DNA from: Arachidicoccus rhizosphaerae
GTDB lineage: Bacteria; Bacteroidota; Bacteroidia; Chitinophagales; Chitinophagaceae
DNA length: 64,000 nucleotides
Direction: 5' to 3'
Assembly: GCF_900107765.1 (NCBI RefSeq)
Contig: NZ_FNQY01000002.1
Span: 186,001-250,000 of the forward strand
The notes under the pieces were generated by a model that had not been told where the DNA came from, made no database searches, and saw only the letters and a list, made by a program, of their open reading frames with translations. The translations under genes were made by a program, and so were the position numbers. How positions within the stretch are numbered: position 1 is the stretch's first letter; every line of letters begins with the position of its first letter. This document shows, one piece after another, positions 38,278 to 47,673 of this stretch.

Positions 38278-39318
38278 TTATATAATATTGACTTCCCTTT
38301 CCAGGGTAATTCCAAACTTTTCTTTTACACTGCGGATGATCTTTTCGGATAAGGCCAGAATGTCTTTGCCGGAAGCATGGCCGTAATTTACAAGCACCAG
38401 TGCTTGTTTATGGTGCACGCCGGCGTCACCATCGCGGTATCCTTTCCATCCACAGGCTTCAATTAAAAAGCCGGCAGCTACTTTAATGGACGGCGAAGTT
38501 TTGGGCGCTTCCTGAGAAAGCGGATATCCGGGTAAATTAGGATGGTTCAATTTCAGGTGCTCAAAATGACTGACATCAATGGTTGGGTTTTTAAAGAAAC
38601 TTCCCGCATTGCCAATCACTGTAGGATCCGGTAACTTACTTTGTCGTATGCGGATAACGGCGTTTGAGACATCCCGGATGGAGGGCATACTGGTGGCAGG
38701 GTTGATGCCTGCATGCGCTAACTCTTCTTTAATGGCACCATATTCCAGGTGCAGCACCGGCTCTTTTAATAACCGGAAAGTTACGCTTAAGATAATATAC
38801 TGTCCTTTCAAAGCGGTTTTGAAGATACTTTCCCGATAACCAAACTTACAATCAGCTTTCGTAAAGGTTTGGATGGTCTGGTCCTCCATCCGCATAGCCT
38901 CCAGTTCAAAGAAATAATCTTTGATTTCAACGCCGTAAGCACCAATATTTTGCATAGGGGAAGCTCCTGCAAGACCAGGAATCAGGCTGAGGTTTTCAAG
39001 CCCGGCATATCCGTGTTCCACACAGTACAAGACAAATGGATGCCAGGGTTCGCCGGCTGCCACCTGAACATAATAATAATCAGCATCCTGTTTTAACAGA
39101 TGAATCCCTTTCAGGTTATTTTTTAAAAGCAGACCCTGGAAAGCCTGGGTGAATAAAATATTACTGCCCCCTCCTAATATATATTTAGGCAACCCTTGGT
39201 TGTCTTTCAACAGGGCGCTCAACTGCTCAATCCGATCAAATGCAGCAAATTTCGGAGCGTCCACACTAATCCCAAATGTATTCAGGGACTTGATATTATA
39301 ATTTTCCTGTATTTGCAT
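38278..39318 (-). CDS. murB: UDP-N-acetylmuramate dehydrogenase
   Basis: A 346-residue FAD enzyme reducing UDP-N-acetylenolpyruvoylglucosamine to UDP-MurNAc in peptidoglycan synthesis. The FAD-binding region shows YILGGGSNILF and GLENLSLIPGLAGASPMQNIGAYG, and the type I substrate region includes FGYRESIFK and the catalytic-Ser motif GNAGSFFKNP. The C-terminus (AAGFLIEACGWKG, then VHHKQALVLVN) is complete. The start at 39318 (MQIQENYNIKSLNTFGI) fits the family. It follows the porin gene by a gap of 41 bases. Confidence 0.96.
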   Translation of the reverse strand: MQIQENYNIKSLNTFGISVDAPKFAAFDRIEQLSALLKDNQGLPKYILGGGSNILFTQAFQGLLLKNNLKGIHLLKQDADYYYVQVAAGEPWHPFVLYCVEHGYAGLENLSLIPGLAGASPMQNIGAYGVEIKDYFFELEAMRMEDQTIQTFTKADCKFGYRESIFKTALKGQYIILSVTFRLLKEPVLHLEYGAIKEELAHAGINPATSMPSIRDVSNAVIRIRQSKLPDPTVIGNAGSFFKNPTIDVSHFEHLKLNHPNLPGYPLSQEAPKTSPSIKVAAGFLIEACGWKGYRDGDAGVHHKQALVLVNYGHASGKDILALSEKIIRSVKEKFGITLEREVNII

Positions 39319-39359
39319 AAATGAGGAATCTAATATAGAAGCATCTTTTGTGCTTTGAA

Positions 39360-41495
39360 TTAATTAATAAAATACCACCATACACCCATTCTCAGCCATA
39401 GGGCCTGACCAGGCATATTGGAACTGACATAATTATAATGGTTGAATCCAAAGGAGCCGCCGCTGTAATTGAAGGTATTCAGGTTAGATAGTTCGCCAAA
39501 GAATCTGAAGCGCTTAATCCGGAAATTAACGTAAAAGGAAATGTCAGGCCTGTTGTTAATCCGGTTTTCATCCTGATAGTAAAATTGTCCTGTAAACGGA
39601 GAATAGCTATCGGCCTTGTATGGCGATACATAACGTACGTCAATACCTGTTGCCAGATACAGATTGTTATAAAAATGACCTTCAAATGCGATGCGGTTTC
39701 TTAAGATCATCAGTGGCAGATTCACCGGTGCTTCTCCGAGTCTTTGCTGTACATCCGCATCTAAATACCAGTGGAAGAATTTCCCGAGTCGGGTATGTTT
39801 TTGAGCGCCTACCTGTAAAACATTGAACAGTCCACTGAATTGCGCTGCCGTGAACACGTCTTTGAAATAGGTGTAATTGGAAACAAAATAATAGTTCCCC
39901 GTCAGGCTCAGCCCAAAAGAGGGGAGGTAATACCTGGCGTAGGCCCTGGAAATATTTTCTTTATTGAGGTCGCTGACGCCGATTACCGGAAAATCTGAGT
40001 GCGCATGATAGCTGACTTTAGCCGTATCGGTGGTAAAGGAGCCTTCGCTGCCGATATTATAAATAAAAGAAGGCGTCCGGTTTACGTTCATAAATCCCAG
40101 TTCCAAACCACCGAGTTTGTCCCCGAAATCTCTTCTGAGGCTTCCCTGTACATTATAATCTCCGGCGTAGTTGCCGGCAAGGTATAGATTGCCCGCTAAC
40201 TGAATATCCCATTTGTCATTTTTAGAACGGTTGCGATATTCCGTACCGACAAAAATATTATTATAATTGATTTTGTAATTTTCTCCCAGCCTTCCGTTTA
40301 ATATCTGAAAATCACCATGGAGTTTTAAAAATTGATTTTTATTCTTTTTGTCCGGGTAGGTATAAATGGCAAACTGGTTGGTTAAGTCTTTCCATTTGTC
40401 TTCAAATAGTATCGTATCTGTGGGGACAATAAAATTATAATAATTCAGATAATCATCAGAGGTCGGGTTATAATCGTGATAGTTATATCCATGGGTGGAG
40501 TAGGATACGGAGTGTTCCAGCCGCAGTCTGGGATAAAACTGATAATACGTCACCGTATCCTGTACCACGGAATCCTTCTGCCCAAAATCAAATGACTGTC
40601 GCAGGTATAAGGAAATGTCTGTAAAAGTATTACCGGTGACAACGGTTGCATTGAACGGATTACTGGTGGAGGTATTACTGTTACCGAGTTTGACGCCGGC
40701 CTGAAAAGGATCACCCAGGGAGAGGTCCTTGAGTTGTTCGGGATCGACCAGGCCGCCGTTGGTAGCCGCCTTCAGGTTATTACGGATAAATATCAGGTTG
40801 GCAGAATATCTTTTATTGGTGCTTTTGACAGAAACGTTCGCTCTTAAATTACTATTGGCATTGTTCTGGTTTTTAAAGGCACCCGGGGCATTCAGCAGCC
40901 GGTATTCAAAGGTGAAATTGACATTCCGGTTTCTGTTTTGAGTATGCAACAGGTCAATGTATTGTTCCCCTTTGCCCCCCAGCATATACCCCAGTTCGGA
41001 ATAAGGACGGGTAGAGGTAAAATACCGGGTGTTCTTTAGCGTGAACTTTGCATAATCCATGCTGTGTATCCCTTCGTCCCAACCGGGTTGCATATAAGGA
41101 CTGAACAGTAAGGACTGCGCCGGAGAACCGATATTGCCAAGGTCGTTGGCGCTATAGGGCAGCTGCAATCTGCTTTTGAAATCACTGATCGAGCTATCCA
41201 TATGATGGTCCAGGGTAGAATCAAAATACCGGTAGCTGATCGTAATGGAATCTTCAAACTTGTCCCTCATTTTAAGAGAGTCGCTGCCAGTCTGATTGGG
41301 CGCGATGGGGCGTCCCTGGTTATCGGTCTGATAGGTCTGTGTCTGCGAATCGTCCGTAACCTGGGCCAGCACCCGGGTCTGCCCCATAAGGGTCAGCAAA
41401 ATAATGGCCAGTACACATCCTGTCCACCTTTTTTTAACCAATAGTTTTCGGGTGGAAAAATAAGTTAAGAAAATCCTTTGTATGTTTTTCTGCAT
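39360..41495 (-). CDS. putative outer-membrane porin (Porin_10 family)
   Basis: A 711-residue protein with an N-terminal signal segment (about residues 24-45, ending RVLAQ) and a long beta-strand-rich body with many alternating Tyr/Asn/Phe strands. The order of elements (a DSITISYRYFDSTLDHHMDSSI segment, an ARYYLPSFGLSLTGNYY strand near the C-terminus, ending LRMGVWWYFIN) resembles the Bacteroidota 'putative porin' family. It probably forms a barrel in the outer membrane; no plug domain is present, so it is not TonB-dependent. Substrate unknown. A shorter start at a downstream Met is possible because the N-terminal stretch before the hydrophobic core is long. Confidence 0.8.
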   Translation of the reverse strand: MQKNIQRIFLTYFSTRKLLVKKRWTGCVLAIILLTLMGQTRVLAQVTDDSQTQTYQTDNQGRPIAPNQTGSDSLKMRDKFEDSITISYRYFDSTLDHHMDSSISDFKSRLQLPYSANDLGNIGSPAQSLLFSPYMQPGWDEGIHSMDYAKFTLKNTRYFTSTRPYSELGYMLGGKGEQYIDLLHTQNRNRNVNFTFEYRLLNAPGAFKNQNNANSNLRANVSVKSTNKRYSANLIFIRNNLKAATNGGLVDPEQLKDLSLGDPFQAGVKLGNSNTSTSNPFNATVVTGNTFTDISLYLRQSFDFGQKDSVVQDTVTYYQFYPRLRLEHSVSYSTHGYNYHDYNPTSDDYLNYYNFIVPTDTILFEDKWKDLTNQFAIYTYPDKKNKNQFLKLHGDFQILNGRLGENYKINYNNIFVGTEYRNRSKNDKWDIQLAGNLYLAGNYAGDYNVQGSLRRDFGDKLGGLELGFMNVNRTPSFIYNIGSEGSFTTDTAKVSYHAHSDFPVIGVSDLNKENISRAYARYYLPSFGLSLTGNYYFVSNYTYFKDVFTAAQFSGLFNVLQVGAQKHTRLGKFFHWYLDADVQQRLGEAPVNLPLMILRNRIAFEGHFYNNLYLATGIDVRYVSPYKADSYSPFTGQFYYQDENRINNRPDISFYVNFRIKRFRFFGELSNLNTFNYSGGSFGFNHYNYVSSNMPGQALWLRMGVWWYFIN

Positions 41496-41573
41496 GAATC
41501 AGTGTTCAAATCTTTTGTGAGACTGCGGGCTTTTATATTCAGCTTTTCAATGTTATTACTCCATGACTTTTCC

Positions 41574-42863
41574 TTAGACAGATAGTTCATCATACTCTTG
41601 TCCCAGCCAGGTTTGTTTTTTGGAGGGCAATAGGATTATTCTTAAGGTGGAATCATTGGTAAAATAACTGATCATCCAGTTGAAAAATACCAGCAATTTA
41701 TTGCGAACGCCCAAAATTAACATCAGATGCAAAAACATCCATATCAGCCAGGCTAATCTTCCGTGAAAGTGTAATTTAGGGAAATCAACAACGGCTTTTC
41801 GTTTTCCGATGGTGGCCATCGTGCCCGGGCTTTTATAGGTAAAGGCAGCCGGTTGTTTGCCTCTGGACAGGGCCTTAAAGTTGCGAGCCAGATTTTCAGC
41901 CTGCTTATTAGCCACATGTGCGAGCTGCGCATGGCCTTTTGGCCACCGGGTGGTCTCCATATAGGAAATGTCTCCCACGGCGTACACGTCCGGTAAGTCC
42001 TTGACCTGATGAAATTCATTGACGATGAGTCTGTTACCTCTTGTGATGCATTCTTTGGGAATGCCGGCAGGCACATTGCCAATAACGCCGGCGGCCCAGA
42101 TGAGGGTTTTGCTGCGAATCTGGGTACCATTTTCCAGATAGACAATATCACCGTCGTAATCCGTAACATGTATATCTGTCTGAATATGAATACCCATCTG
42201 TTCCAGATAACGCCTGGAGTTTTTCTGGGACTGCTCACTCATGGACGAAAGCGTGCTGGAGCTGCCTTCTATCAGATTGATTTTCAGATTGCTAAAATCT
42301 ATAAGCGGATAATCTTTAGGCAGCACTTTAGATTTCATTTCGGCCAGCGCGCCGGCAAGTTCAACTCCTGTGGGACCCCCTCCGACAATGGTGATATTAT
42401 TATAAGCTTCTTTATCTTCAGCGGTTCGGGCAGATAAGGAAGCCTCGAAGTTCAACAGGATCTTATTGCGCAGTGCAATCGCCTGATTGGTGGACTTCAT
42501 CGGGAAGGCATTTTGTTCAATATTTTTATTGCCAAAATAATTGTTCGTACAGCCGGTGGCAATCACCAGATAATCATAATCATAGATATTGTTTCTGGTA
42601 AAGACTTTTTTGGCCTTTGTGTCAATCTGGCGAATCATGCCCACTCTGACATTCACATTGCGTTTGCCCTGAAAAATACGTCTTAAAGGGAAAGAAATGG
42701 CGGTTGCCTCCAGGCGGGCGGAAGCGACCTGATAGAAAAGGGGCTGGAACTGATGAAAATTATGAATATCAATAATGGTGATCTGGTAATCCGAATTATG
42801 CAGTTTTCGGGCTAACTTGAGACCGGCAAAGCCGGCACCTATAATAACTAATTTTTTCTGCAT
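41574..42863 (-). CDS. type II NADH:quinone oxidoreductase-like FAD protein
   Basis: A 429-residue flavoprotein with two Rossmann motifs: VIIGAGFAGLKLARKL at the N-terminus for FAD, and ITIVGGGPTGVELAGALAEM near residue 160 for NAD(P)H. VYAVGDISY near residue 295 completes FAD binding. A hydrophobic or amphipathic C-terminal segment (RLAWLIWMFLHLMLILGVRNKLLVF) is the usual membrane-binding part of NDH-2. Such enzymes pass electrons from NADH to quinones without pumping protons. It is a single gene with no complex I genes nearby. Confidence 0.92.
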   Translation of the reverse strand: MQKKLVIIGAGFAGLKLARKLHNSDYQITIIDIHNFHQFQPLFYQVASARLEATAISFPLRRIFQGKRNVNVRVGMIRQIDTKAKKVFTRNNIYDYDYLVIATGCTNNYFGNKNIEQNAFPMKSTNQAIALRNKILLNFEASLSARTAEDKEAYNNITIVGGGPTGVELAGALAEMKSKVLPKDYPLIDFSNLKINLIEGSSSTLSSMSEQSQKNSRRYLEQMGIHIQTDIHVTDYDGDIVYLENGTQIRSKTLIWAAGVIGNVPAGIPKECITRGNRLIVNEFHQVKDLPDVYAVGDISYMETTRWPKGHAQLAHVANKQAENLARNFKALSRGKQPAAFTYKSPGTMATIGKRKAVVDFPKLHFHGRLAWLIWMFLHLMLILGVRNKLLVFFNWMISYFTNDSTLRIILLPSKKQTWLGQEYDELSV

Positions 42864-42950
42864 ATATATTTACATTAATTACCTTTAAAATAGAATCTCT
42901 TTAAAGCTGCAATTTACCCTATAAGTGGCAATTAATGTATAACAGATCCG

Positions 42951-43313
42951 CTAAATTTGTCCCATTCTCATCCTGAGCACTACAAAAGCCATGATAATGA
43001 CTGAAATAATGATAATTATGGCTACAATAAACCAAAATAAGTGATTGGTTTCCAATGATTTTTTGTGTCGTCTGCTCCCGGTTTTAGATGTAAGCGCTTT
43101 GTTGATCCGGTGGGTCTGCCTGTAGACTTCCCTGGCCCCCTGAAATTTATTCAGCCCCTCGATCGCATCCTTGAAAAACGGATCCTCTGCCCGGGTTTCC
43201 TGATCCCCTTGAGCGCCCTGTCCGCTATCCATAGCAGCGTCCAATTGCTCCTGGAGCCATTTTTCCAGCTCTTTATTGCTGGCAGAGGGTGATATTTTTT
43301 TGGGATCAGCCAT
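42951..43313 (-). CDS. small tail-anchored membrane protein, candidate anti-sigma factor
   Basis: A 120-residue protein that I cannot place in a named family. Residues 1-88 are hydrophilic and cytoplasmic in prediction, with a DPFFKDAIEGLNKF motif at about 44-57 that resembles the DPFxxDAxEG motif seen in several Bacteroidota membrane proteins coupled to ECF sigma factors. Basic residues (SRRHKK) precede one strongly hydrophobic segment (~92-114) close to the C-terminus. The gene overlaps the end of an ECF sigma factor gene by eight bases, so translation is probably coupled. A role as anti-sigma factor is inferred from this context. Confidence 0.65.
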   Translation of the reverse strand: MADPKKISPSASNKELEKWLQEQLDAAMDSGQGAQGDQETRAEDPFFKDAIEGLNKFQGAREVYRQTHRINKALTSKTGSRRHKKSLETNHLFWFIVAIIIIISVIIMAFVVLRMRMGQI

Positions 43314-43875
43314 TAGGCGGAAGATTTTTTAATAGATAGTTCTTAAGGTTTCTTTTACCATTCTGGATATAACTTTTAACCTGATCACCATTATAACCGG
43401 TAATAAGGGCAATTTGCTGGTAGGAGTGGTTTTCCAGATAATACAGTGAGATACAGGTTTTCTGTTCGTGGCCCAGCATCTCAAGGGCCGATTGCATCTG
43501 ATCCAGTAATAACTCCCGATTTTCCAACTGTTCTAACTGGTTATCTGCGTGTATTTCCACGAGTTCCTCCTTTAACTGTTCAACCCTGCTATGCTTCTGG
43601 CCTCTTAAATGCATTAAACAGTGATTTTTCGCCACTGTATAGAGCCAGTTCTTAAAATTAGTGATTTTATGTCGGCTAACGGTTTGTAAAACATGAAAAA
43701 ATATCTGTTGCGTAGCATCTTTAGCCTGTTCACTATCGCCTAAATACTTCATGGTAACCCCCAAAACTAAAACCGTATAACGCTGAAGTAAGATTCCAAG
43801 CCAATAATTATCCTGACTCTGCATATATTTGCTGAGTAAAAGGTCATCATTGTATTTTTGATGGTGGTGACTCAA
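43306..43875 (-). CDS. ECF-type RNA polymerase sigma factor
   Basis: A 189-residue sigma-70 family protein with region 2 at ~25-95 (GDSEQAKDATQQIFFHVLQ, NFKNWLYTVAKNHCLMHLR) and region 4 at ~120-180 (LEMLGHEQKTCISLYYLENHSYQQIALITGYN, then VKSYIQNGKRNLKNYL). Architecture and length are those of ECF factors. The gene overlaps the next one, a small membrane protein, by eight bases. Its targets and inducing signal are unknown. Confidence 0.92.
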   Translation of the reverse strand: MSHHHQKYNDDLLLSKYMQSQDNYWLGILLQRYTVLVLGVTMKYLGDSEQAKDATQQIFFHVLQTVSRHKITNFKNWLYTVAKNHCLMHLRGQKHSRVEQLKEELVEIHADNQLEQLENRELLLDQMQSALEMLGHEQKTCISLYYLENHSYQQIALITGYNGDQVKSYIQNGKRNLKNYLLKNLPPNG

Positions 43876-43991
43876 AAGGGAATCGTTTTTTTTAAAAGAT
43901 GCATTTTAAACGAAAATTCCATAAAATGCCTTAAAAGAAAGCTGTTCTCGGGCTAAAAGCAGCCTAAGATAATTAAATTTAGTGAGAATAT

Positions 43992-44744
43992 ATGTTTCAC
44001 GTTATAGGTATTACACCCATTGCTCCGATCCGGCAGGAGCCGTCCCACCGCGCTGAGATGGTCAGCCAGTTATTATTTGGAGAAGTGGCTGAACTATTAA
44101 ACCGGGATGGAGATTTCCTGCAGGTAAGAACTGTCTTTGATCAATATGTAGGTTGGGTACAGGCGAGTCAGGTAGGGGACGTGCTGGAAAGCTGGAGGGA
44201 GAAAACGACTGTCATCGGATATCTTGACAGACCTTTAACCATAAAGGTGGGCGGACAACCTATGTGCATTTATCCGGGGTCGCCCGTTTGGAAAAGCGAC
44301 ACGATAGCCGGTTTAAAATTGGATTATGGAAAACTGCCTTCTATAAGAACCAAAAGGAAATCTAAGGCAGGGTTGCAGCAGGCGGTGATGGCCTATATGA
44401 ATACATCTTATTTATGGGGTGGTAAAACAACGGCGGGCACCGACTGCAGTGGACTGGTACAGCAGGTATATAAACTATTCGGAATAAATTTACCCAGAGA
44501 TGCCTATCAACAGGCTGAAGTAGGAGAAGTGGTTGGTTTTCTGGAAGAATCACAACCTGGCGATCTGGCTTTTTTTGATAATGCTGAAGGCAGAATAACG
44601 CATGTCGGGATTTTACTGGGTCCGAATAAAATTATTCACGCTTCAGGGCAGGTCAGAATTGATATGATCGATTCTCAGGGAATCAAGCAAAAAATCAGTC
44701 GGAAGCGCACACATTTTTTAAGAATTATAAAAAGAGTTTGGTAG
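43992..44744 (+). CDS. NlpC/P60 (C40) cell-wall peptidase with SH3 domain
   Basis: A 250-residue protein with an SH3-like region at about residues 1-65 (PIRQEPSHRAEMVSQLLFGE) and a second SH3-like stretch to ~120. The NlpC/P60 domain (~125-250) has catalytic Cys152 (GTDCSGLVQQ), His204 (RITHVGILLG) and the third polar residue His216. The family cleaves gamma-D-glutamyl-diamino acid bonds in peptidoglycan stem peptides. There is no signal peptide in the predicted start region, so it may act on recycled muropeptides in the cytoplasm or be exported in another way. Confidence 0.9.
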   Translation: MFHVIGITPIAPIRQEPSHRAEMVSQLLFGEVAELLNRDGDFLQVRTVFDQYVGWVQASQVGDVLESWREKTTVIGYLDRPLTIKVGGQPMCIYPGSPVWKSDTIAGLKLDYGKLPSIRTKRKSKAGLQQAVMAYMNTSYLWGGKTTAGTDCSGLVQQVYKLFGINLPRDAYQQAEVGEVVGFLEESQPGDLAFFDNAEGRITHVGILLGPNKIIHASGQVRIDMIDSQGIKQKISRKRTHFLRIIKRVW

Positions 44745-44747
44745 AAG

Positions 44748-44779
44748 TTTGGCTGCTAATTATTTTCTCCTTATCTTTG
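44748..44779 (+). promoter_or_regulatory. promoter of the initiator tRNA gene
   Basis: TTTG at 44748-44751, a 20-base spacer and TATCTTTG at 44772-44779 match the Bacteroidota promoter consensus. Transcription would start near 44786, about 140 bases before the tRNA, giving a long 5' leader that includes a GGGGCC/GGCCCC hairpin at ~44893-44905. Confidence 0.75.
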
Positions 44780-44925
44780 CAACCCGTTTGGGAAACAAGG
44801 AATACAGAAAGCAGCTCAGGTAGATGAGCCGGCGGTTTTCAAAAGGGATAGAAGGGATTAAAAAAACAGTACAAAGCGATAAACGAATTCAAGGGGCCTG
44901 GCCCCATTAATGATAAAGATTATAT

Positions 44926-44997
<72 letters not shown>

Positions 44998-45002
44998 CAA
45001 CA

Positions 45003-45032
45003 AAAAAGCTCCACAATTGTGGGGCTTTTTTA
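45003..45032 (+). terminator. intrinsic terminator after tRNA-fMet
   Basis: AAAAAGCTCCACAA pairs with TTGTGGGGCTTTTT (one G-U pair) with essentially no spacer beyond the turn, and a T-run follows. Confidence 0.85.
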
Positions 45033-45137
45033 CTATCTGATTTTTCAGTAATGATCATGCAAAATTACCTGCCTCACAAGCGTAATCGCATCAGAAAGAT
45101 TTAGTTGGAGGGTTTTTTTCGTTCGGTATTAAAATTC

Positions 45138-45145
45138 TACCTTTG
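45138..45145 (+). promoter_or_regulatory. -7 promoter element upstream of era
   Basis: TACCTTTG matches the TAnnTTTG consensus, 42 bases before the era start codon. The -33 region is only T-rich, without a good TTTG. Confidence 0.5.
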
Positions 45146-45186
45146 TCTCTGGTAACGGTTCCTATTTATTTGTTTAACACCTTTAC

Positions 45187-46059
45187 ATGAAATCTGGGTT
45201 CGTCAATATCTTTGGAAAACCAAATGCTGGCAAAAGCACACTGCTAAATGCACTTTTAGGAGAAAAGCTGGCTATTGTTTCCAGTAAGGTACAGACGACC
45301 AGGCATCGGATTAAAGGTTTTTTAAATAAAAAAGACGAGTACCAGATTATCCTCTCAGATACGCCCGGAATCATTGAGCCTAAATACAAACTCCATCAAA
45401 AAATGATGGGAAATGTAAAAAGCGCCCTGGAGGATGCAGATGTAGCTGTTTTGCTGGTGGATATTTTAGATGACTGGCAGGCGTGTGTGGAACTCTTTAA
45501 TGCCCTCAGATTAAAAGTACCCTGTATCGTTGCCATCAACAAAATTGACAAGGCGGATCCGGCTAAGGTTAAAGAGGCCAAGGCCTTTTTTGGAAGCTTA
45601 CCCTACTGTAAAAAGGTGGTGACACTGAGTGCGATCAATCAGACAATTTTTGAAAAACTGATTCATGCAGTCGTAGATCTGCTCCCGGAAGGAATGGCCT
45701 TTTACGATGAAGATGAACTGACCGATCTGCCGACAAAGTTTTTTGTAGGAGAGCTGATACGTGAAAAAATTTATCAGCTTTTCCAGGATGAGATTCCTTA
45801 TCATACAGCAGTAATGGTCAATACTTTTAAAGAAAAATCGACCCTGATTAAGATTCAGGCGGATATCATTGTGCAAAGGGAAACGCAGAAAATGATCCTG
45901 ATCGGCGAAAAGGGTAATATGATAAAAAAGATAGGAACGCTTGCCAGAGAAGACATCGAAAAATTCCTGGAACAGAAAGTATTCCTGGAACTTTTTGTAA
46001 AAGTTCGACCTAAATGGCGGGAAAACGATGCACAATTAAAGGAATACGGATACAATTAA
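45187..46059 (+). CDS. era: GTPase Era
   Basis: A 290-residue GTPase needed for 30S ribosomal subunit maturation. G1 is GKPNAGKST (residues ~8-16), the switch region VQTTRHRIKG, G3 DTPG, G4 NKID and G5 SAIN. The C-terminal KH domain (~205-285) has the conserved IGEKGNMIKKIG. The N-terminus MKSGFVNIFGKPNAGKST is typical. It is followed after 182 bases by der, another ribosome-assembly GTPase. Confidence 0.97.
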   Translation: MKSGFVNIFGKPNAGKSTLLNALLGEKLAIVSSKVQTTRHRIKGFLNKKDEYQIILSDTPGIIEPKYKLHQKMMGNVKSALEDADVAVLLVDILDDWQACVELFNALRLKVPCIVAINKIDKADPAKVKEAKAFFGSLPYCKKVVTLSAINQTIFEKLIHAVVDLLPEGMAFYDEDELTDLPTKFFVGELIREKIYQLFQDEIPYHTAVMVNTFKEKSTLIKIQADIIVQRETQKMILIGEKGNMIKKIGTLAREDIEKFLEQKVFLELFVKVRPKWRENDAQLKEYGYN

Positions 46060-46241
46060 TATCCAGTCATCCCTATCCATCGTCAGTAGTAAATGAAATA
46101 ATAATAGATCAGTTAGATACGCACAAAGTAAACAAGGTTTTTTTAGGGTAAGGTACATATAGGCAGATTATTAAAATCTTAGGATATGGCGAGGCCAGCA
46201 AGTTCAATGCCGCCCTGATCCATCCATCCAAAAAATATTTT

Positions 46242-47555
46242 ATGAGTTATACAGTAGCTATAGTCGGGCGACCAAATGTGGGGAAGAGCACCTTTTTTAA
46301 TCGCCTGTTGGAAGAAAGAAAGGCCATCGTGGATGATGTCAGCGGCGTAACCAGGGATCGTCAATACGGCGTCACTGAATGGAATGGCCGTTCCTTTAAT
46401 GTGATTGATACTGGTGGGTTTGTCCACGGCTCGGAGGATGTCTTTGAAATAGAGATCTGTAAACAGGTTAAAACAGCCATTGATGAGGCGGATGTAATTA
46501 TTTTTATGACCGATGCGGCCACCGGTATTACCGATTTGGATGACTCTCTGGCCAATATCCTGCGCAGGGCCACCAAACCTGTTTTAGTAGCTGTAAATAA
46601 AGTAGACAATAATAACCGGTATTTAGAGGCGACTGAATTTTATATTCTTGGTTTTGAACAGGTGTTTTTTATCAGCTCCATGAGCGGAAGCGGAACAGGG
46701 GAACTGCTGGATGCTGTAACAGCTCTGATGCCTGCTGAGGCAGAGATCGCTGTTGAAAAAACAGATTTACCCAAAATTGCCATTATTGGCCAGCCCAATG
46801 TAGGTAAGTCTTCTTTATTAAATGCATTAACCGGGCAGGAGCGTACGATAGTCAGTGATATTGCCGGTACGACCCGTGATACCATCCATACCCATTATAA
46901 TCTTTTTCAAAAAGAATTCATGCTGATTGATACGGCAGGCATCAGAAAGAAGAATAAAGAAAAAGATGATTTGGAATTCTATTCCGTAATCCGGGCCATC
47001 AAGGCCATGGATGAGGCAGATACCTGTCTTTTGGTATTGGACGCCGAAAAAGGAATTACGGCCCAGGATATTAATATCTTTTCACTGGCAGCCAGAAAAG
47101 GCAAAGGGATTGTGTTACTGGTCAATAAATGGGATTTGATTGAAGATAAAGCTACCAATACCGCCAGAGATTATGAGCATGAACTCAAGAAAAGAATAGC
47201 GCCTTTTAATGATATCCCCATTATATTTATCTCCGCGAAGGAAAAAACCAGAATCTTTAAGGCAATTGAAATCGCACTGGAGGTCTGTGAGAATAAAAAA
47301 CAAAGAATCGCTACCAGCAAGCTGAATGAAGTGATGCTAAAGGCTATTGAGGCCTACCATGCACCTGTAGTGAGGGGCAATTCCATTAAGATTAAATATG
47401 TCATGCAGTTGCCCACGCATGTTCCGTCCTTTGCTTTCTTTGCTAATTTCCCGGATGATATCAAGACGCCTTATAAAAATTATCTGGAAAATCAATTACG
47501 CAGCCATTTTAACTTTAAAGGGGTGCCGGTTAGAATTTTCTTTAGAAAAAAATAG
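46242..47555 (+). CDS. der: GTPase Der (EngA)
   Basis: A 437-residue GTPase with two tandem G domains, acting in 50S subunit assembly. The first G1 is GRPNVGKST at ~8-16 with TRDRQYG and DTGG. The second is GQPNVGKSS at ~187-195 with TTRDT, DTAGIRKK and NKWD. A C-terminal KH-like domain (~355-437) ends in FFRKK. Length is typical. It ends before a strong bidirectional terminator. Confidence 0.98.
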   Translation: MSYTVAIVGRPNVGKSTFFNRLLEERKAIVDDVSGVTRDRQYGVTEWNGRSFNVIDTGGFVHGSEDVFEIEICKQVKTAIDEADVIIFMTDAATGITDLDDSLANILRRATKPVLVAVNKVDNNNRYLEATEFYILGFEQVFFISSMSGSGTGELLDAVTALMPAEAEIAVEKTDLPKIAIIGQPNVGKSSLLNALTGQERTIVSDIAGTTRDTIHTHYNLFQKEFMLIDTAGIRKKNKEKDDLEFYSVIRAIKAMDEADTCLLVLDAEKGITAQDINIFSLAARKGKGIVLLVNKWDLIEDKATNTARDYEHELKKRIAPFNDIPIIFISAKEKTRIFKAIEIALEVCENKKQRIATSKLNEVMLKAIEAYHAPVVRGNSIKIKYVMQLPTHVPSFAFFANFPDDIKTPYKNYLENQLRSHFNFKGVPVRIFFRKK

Positions 47556-47606
47556 CCGTGGTTCGGGTGAACAACCCTTTTTGAGTCATTGCGATGGATA
47601 TTTCCA

Positions 47607-47644
47607 CAACAATAAAGCCCCTATATGCAGGGGCTTTATTGTTG
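47607..47644. terminator. bidirectional terminator between der and the LTA-synthase-like gene
   Basis: Perfect 16-base arms (47607-47622 and 47629-47644) with a six-base loop lie between convergent genes. The stem contains AATAAAGCCCCT. Confidence 0.82.
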
Positions 47645-47673
47645 GCTGTACTCTAAAAGTGAGCGCTGCCGGG

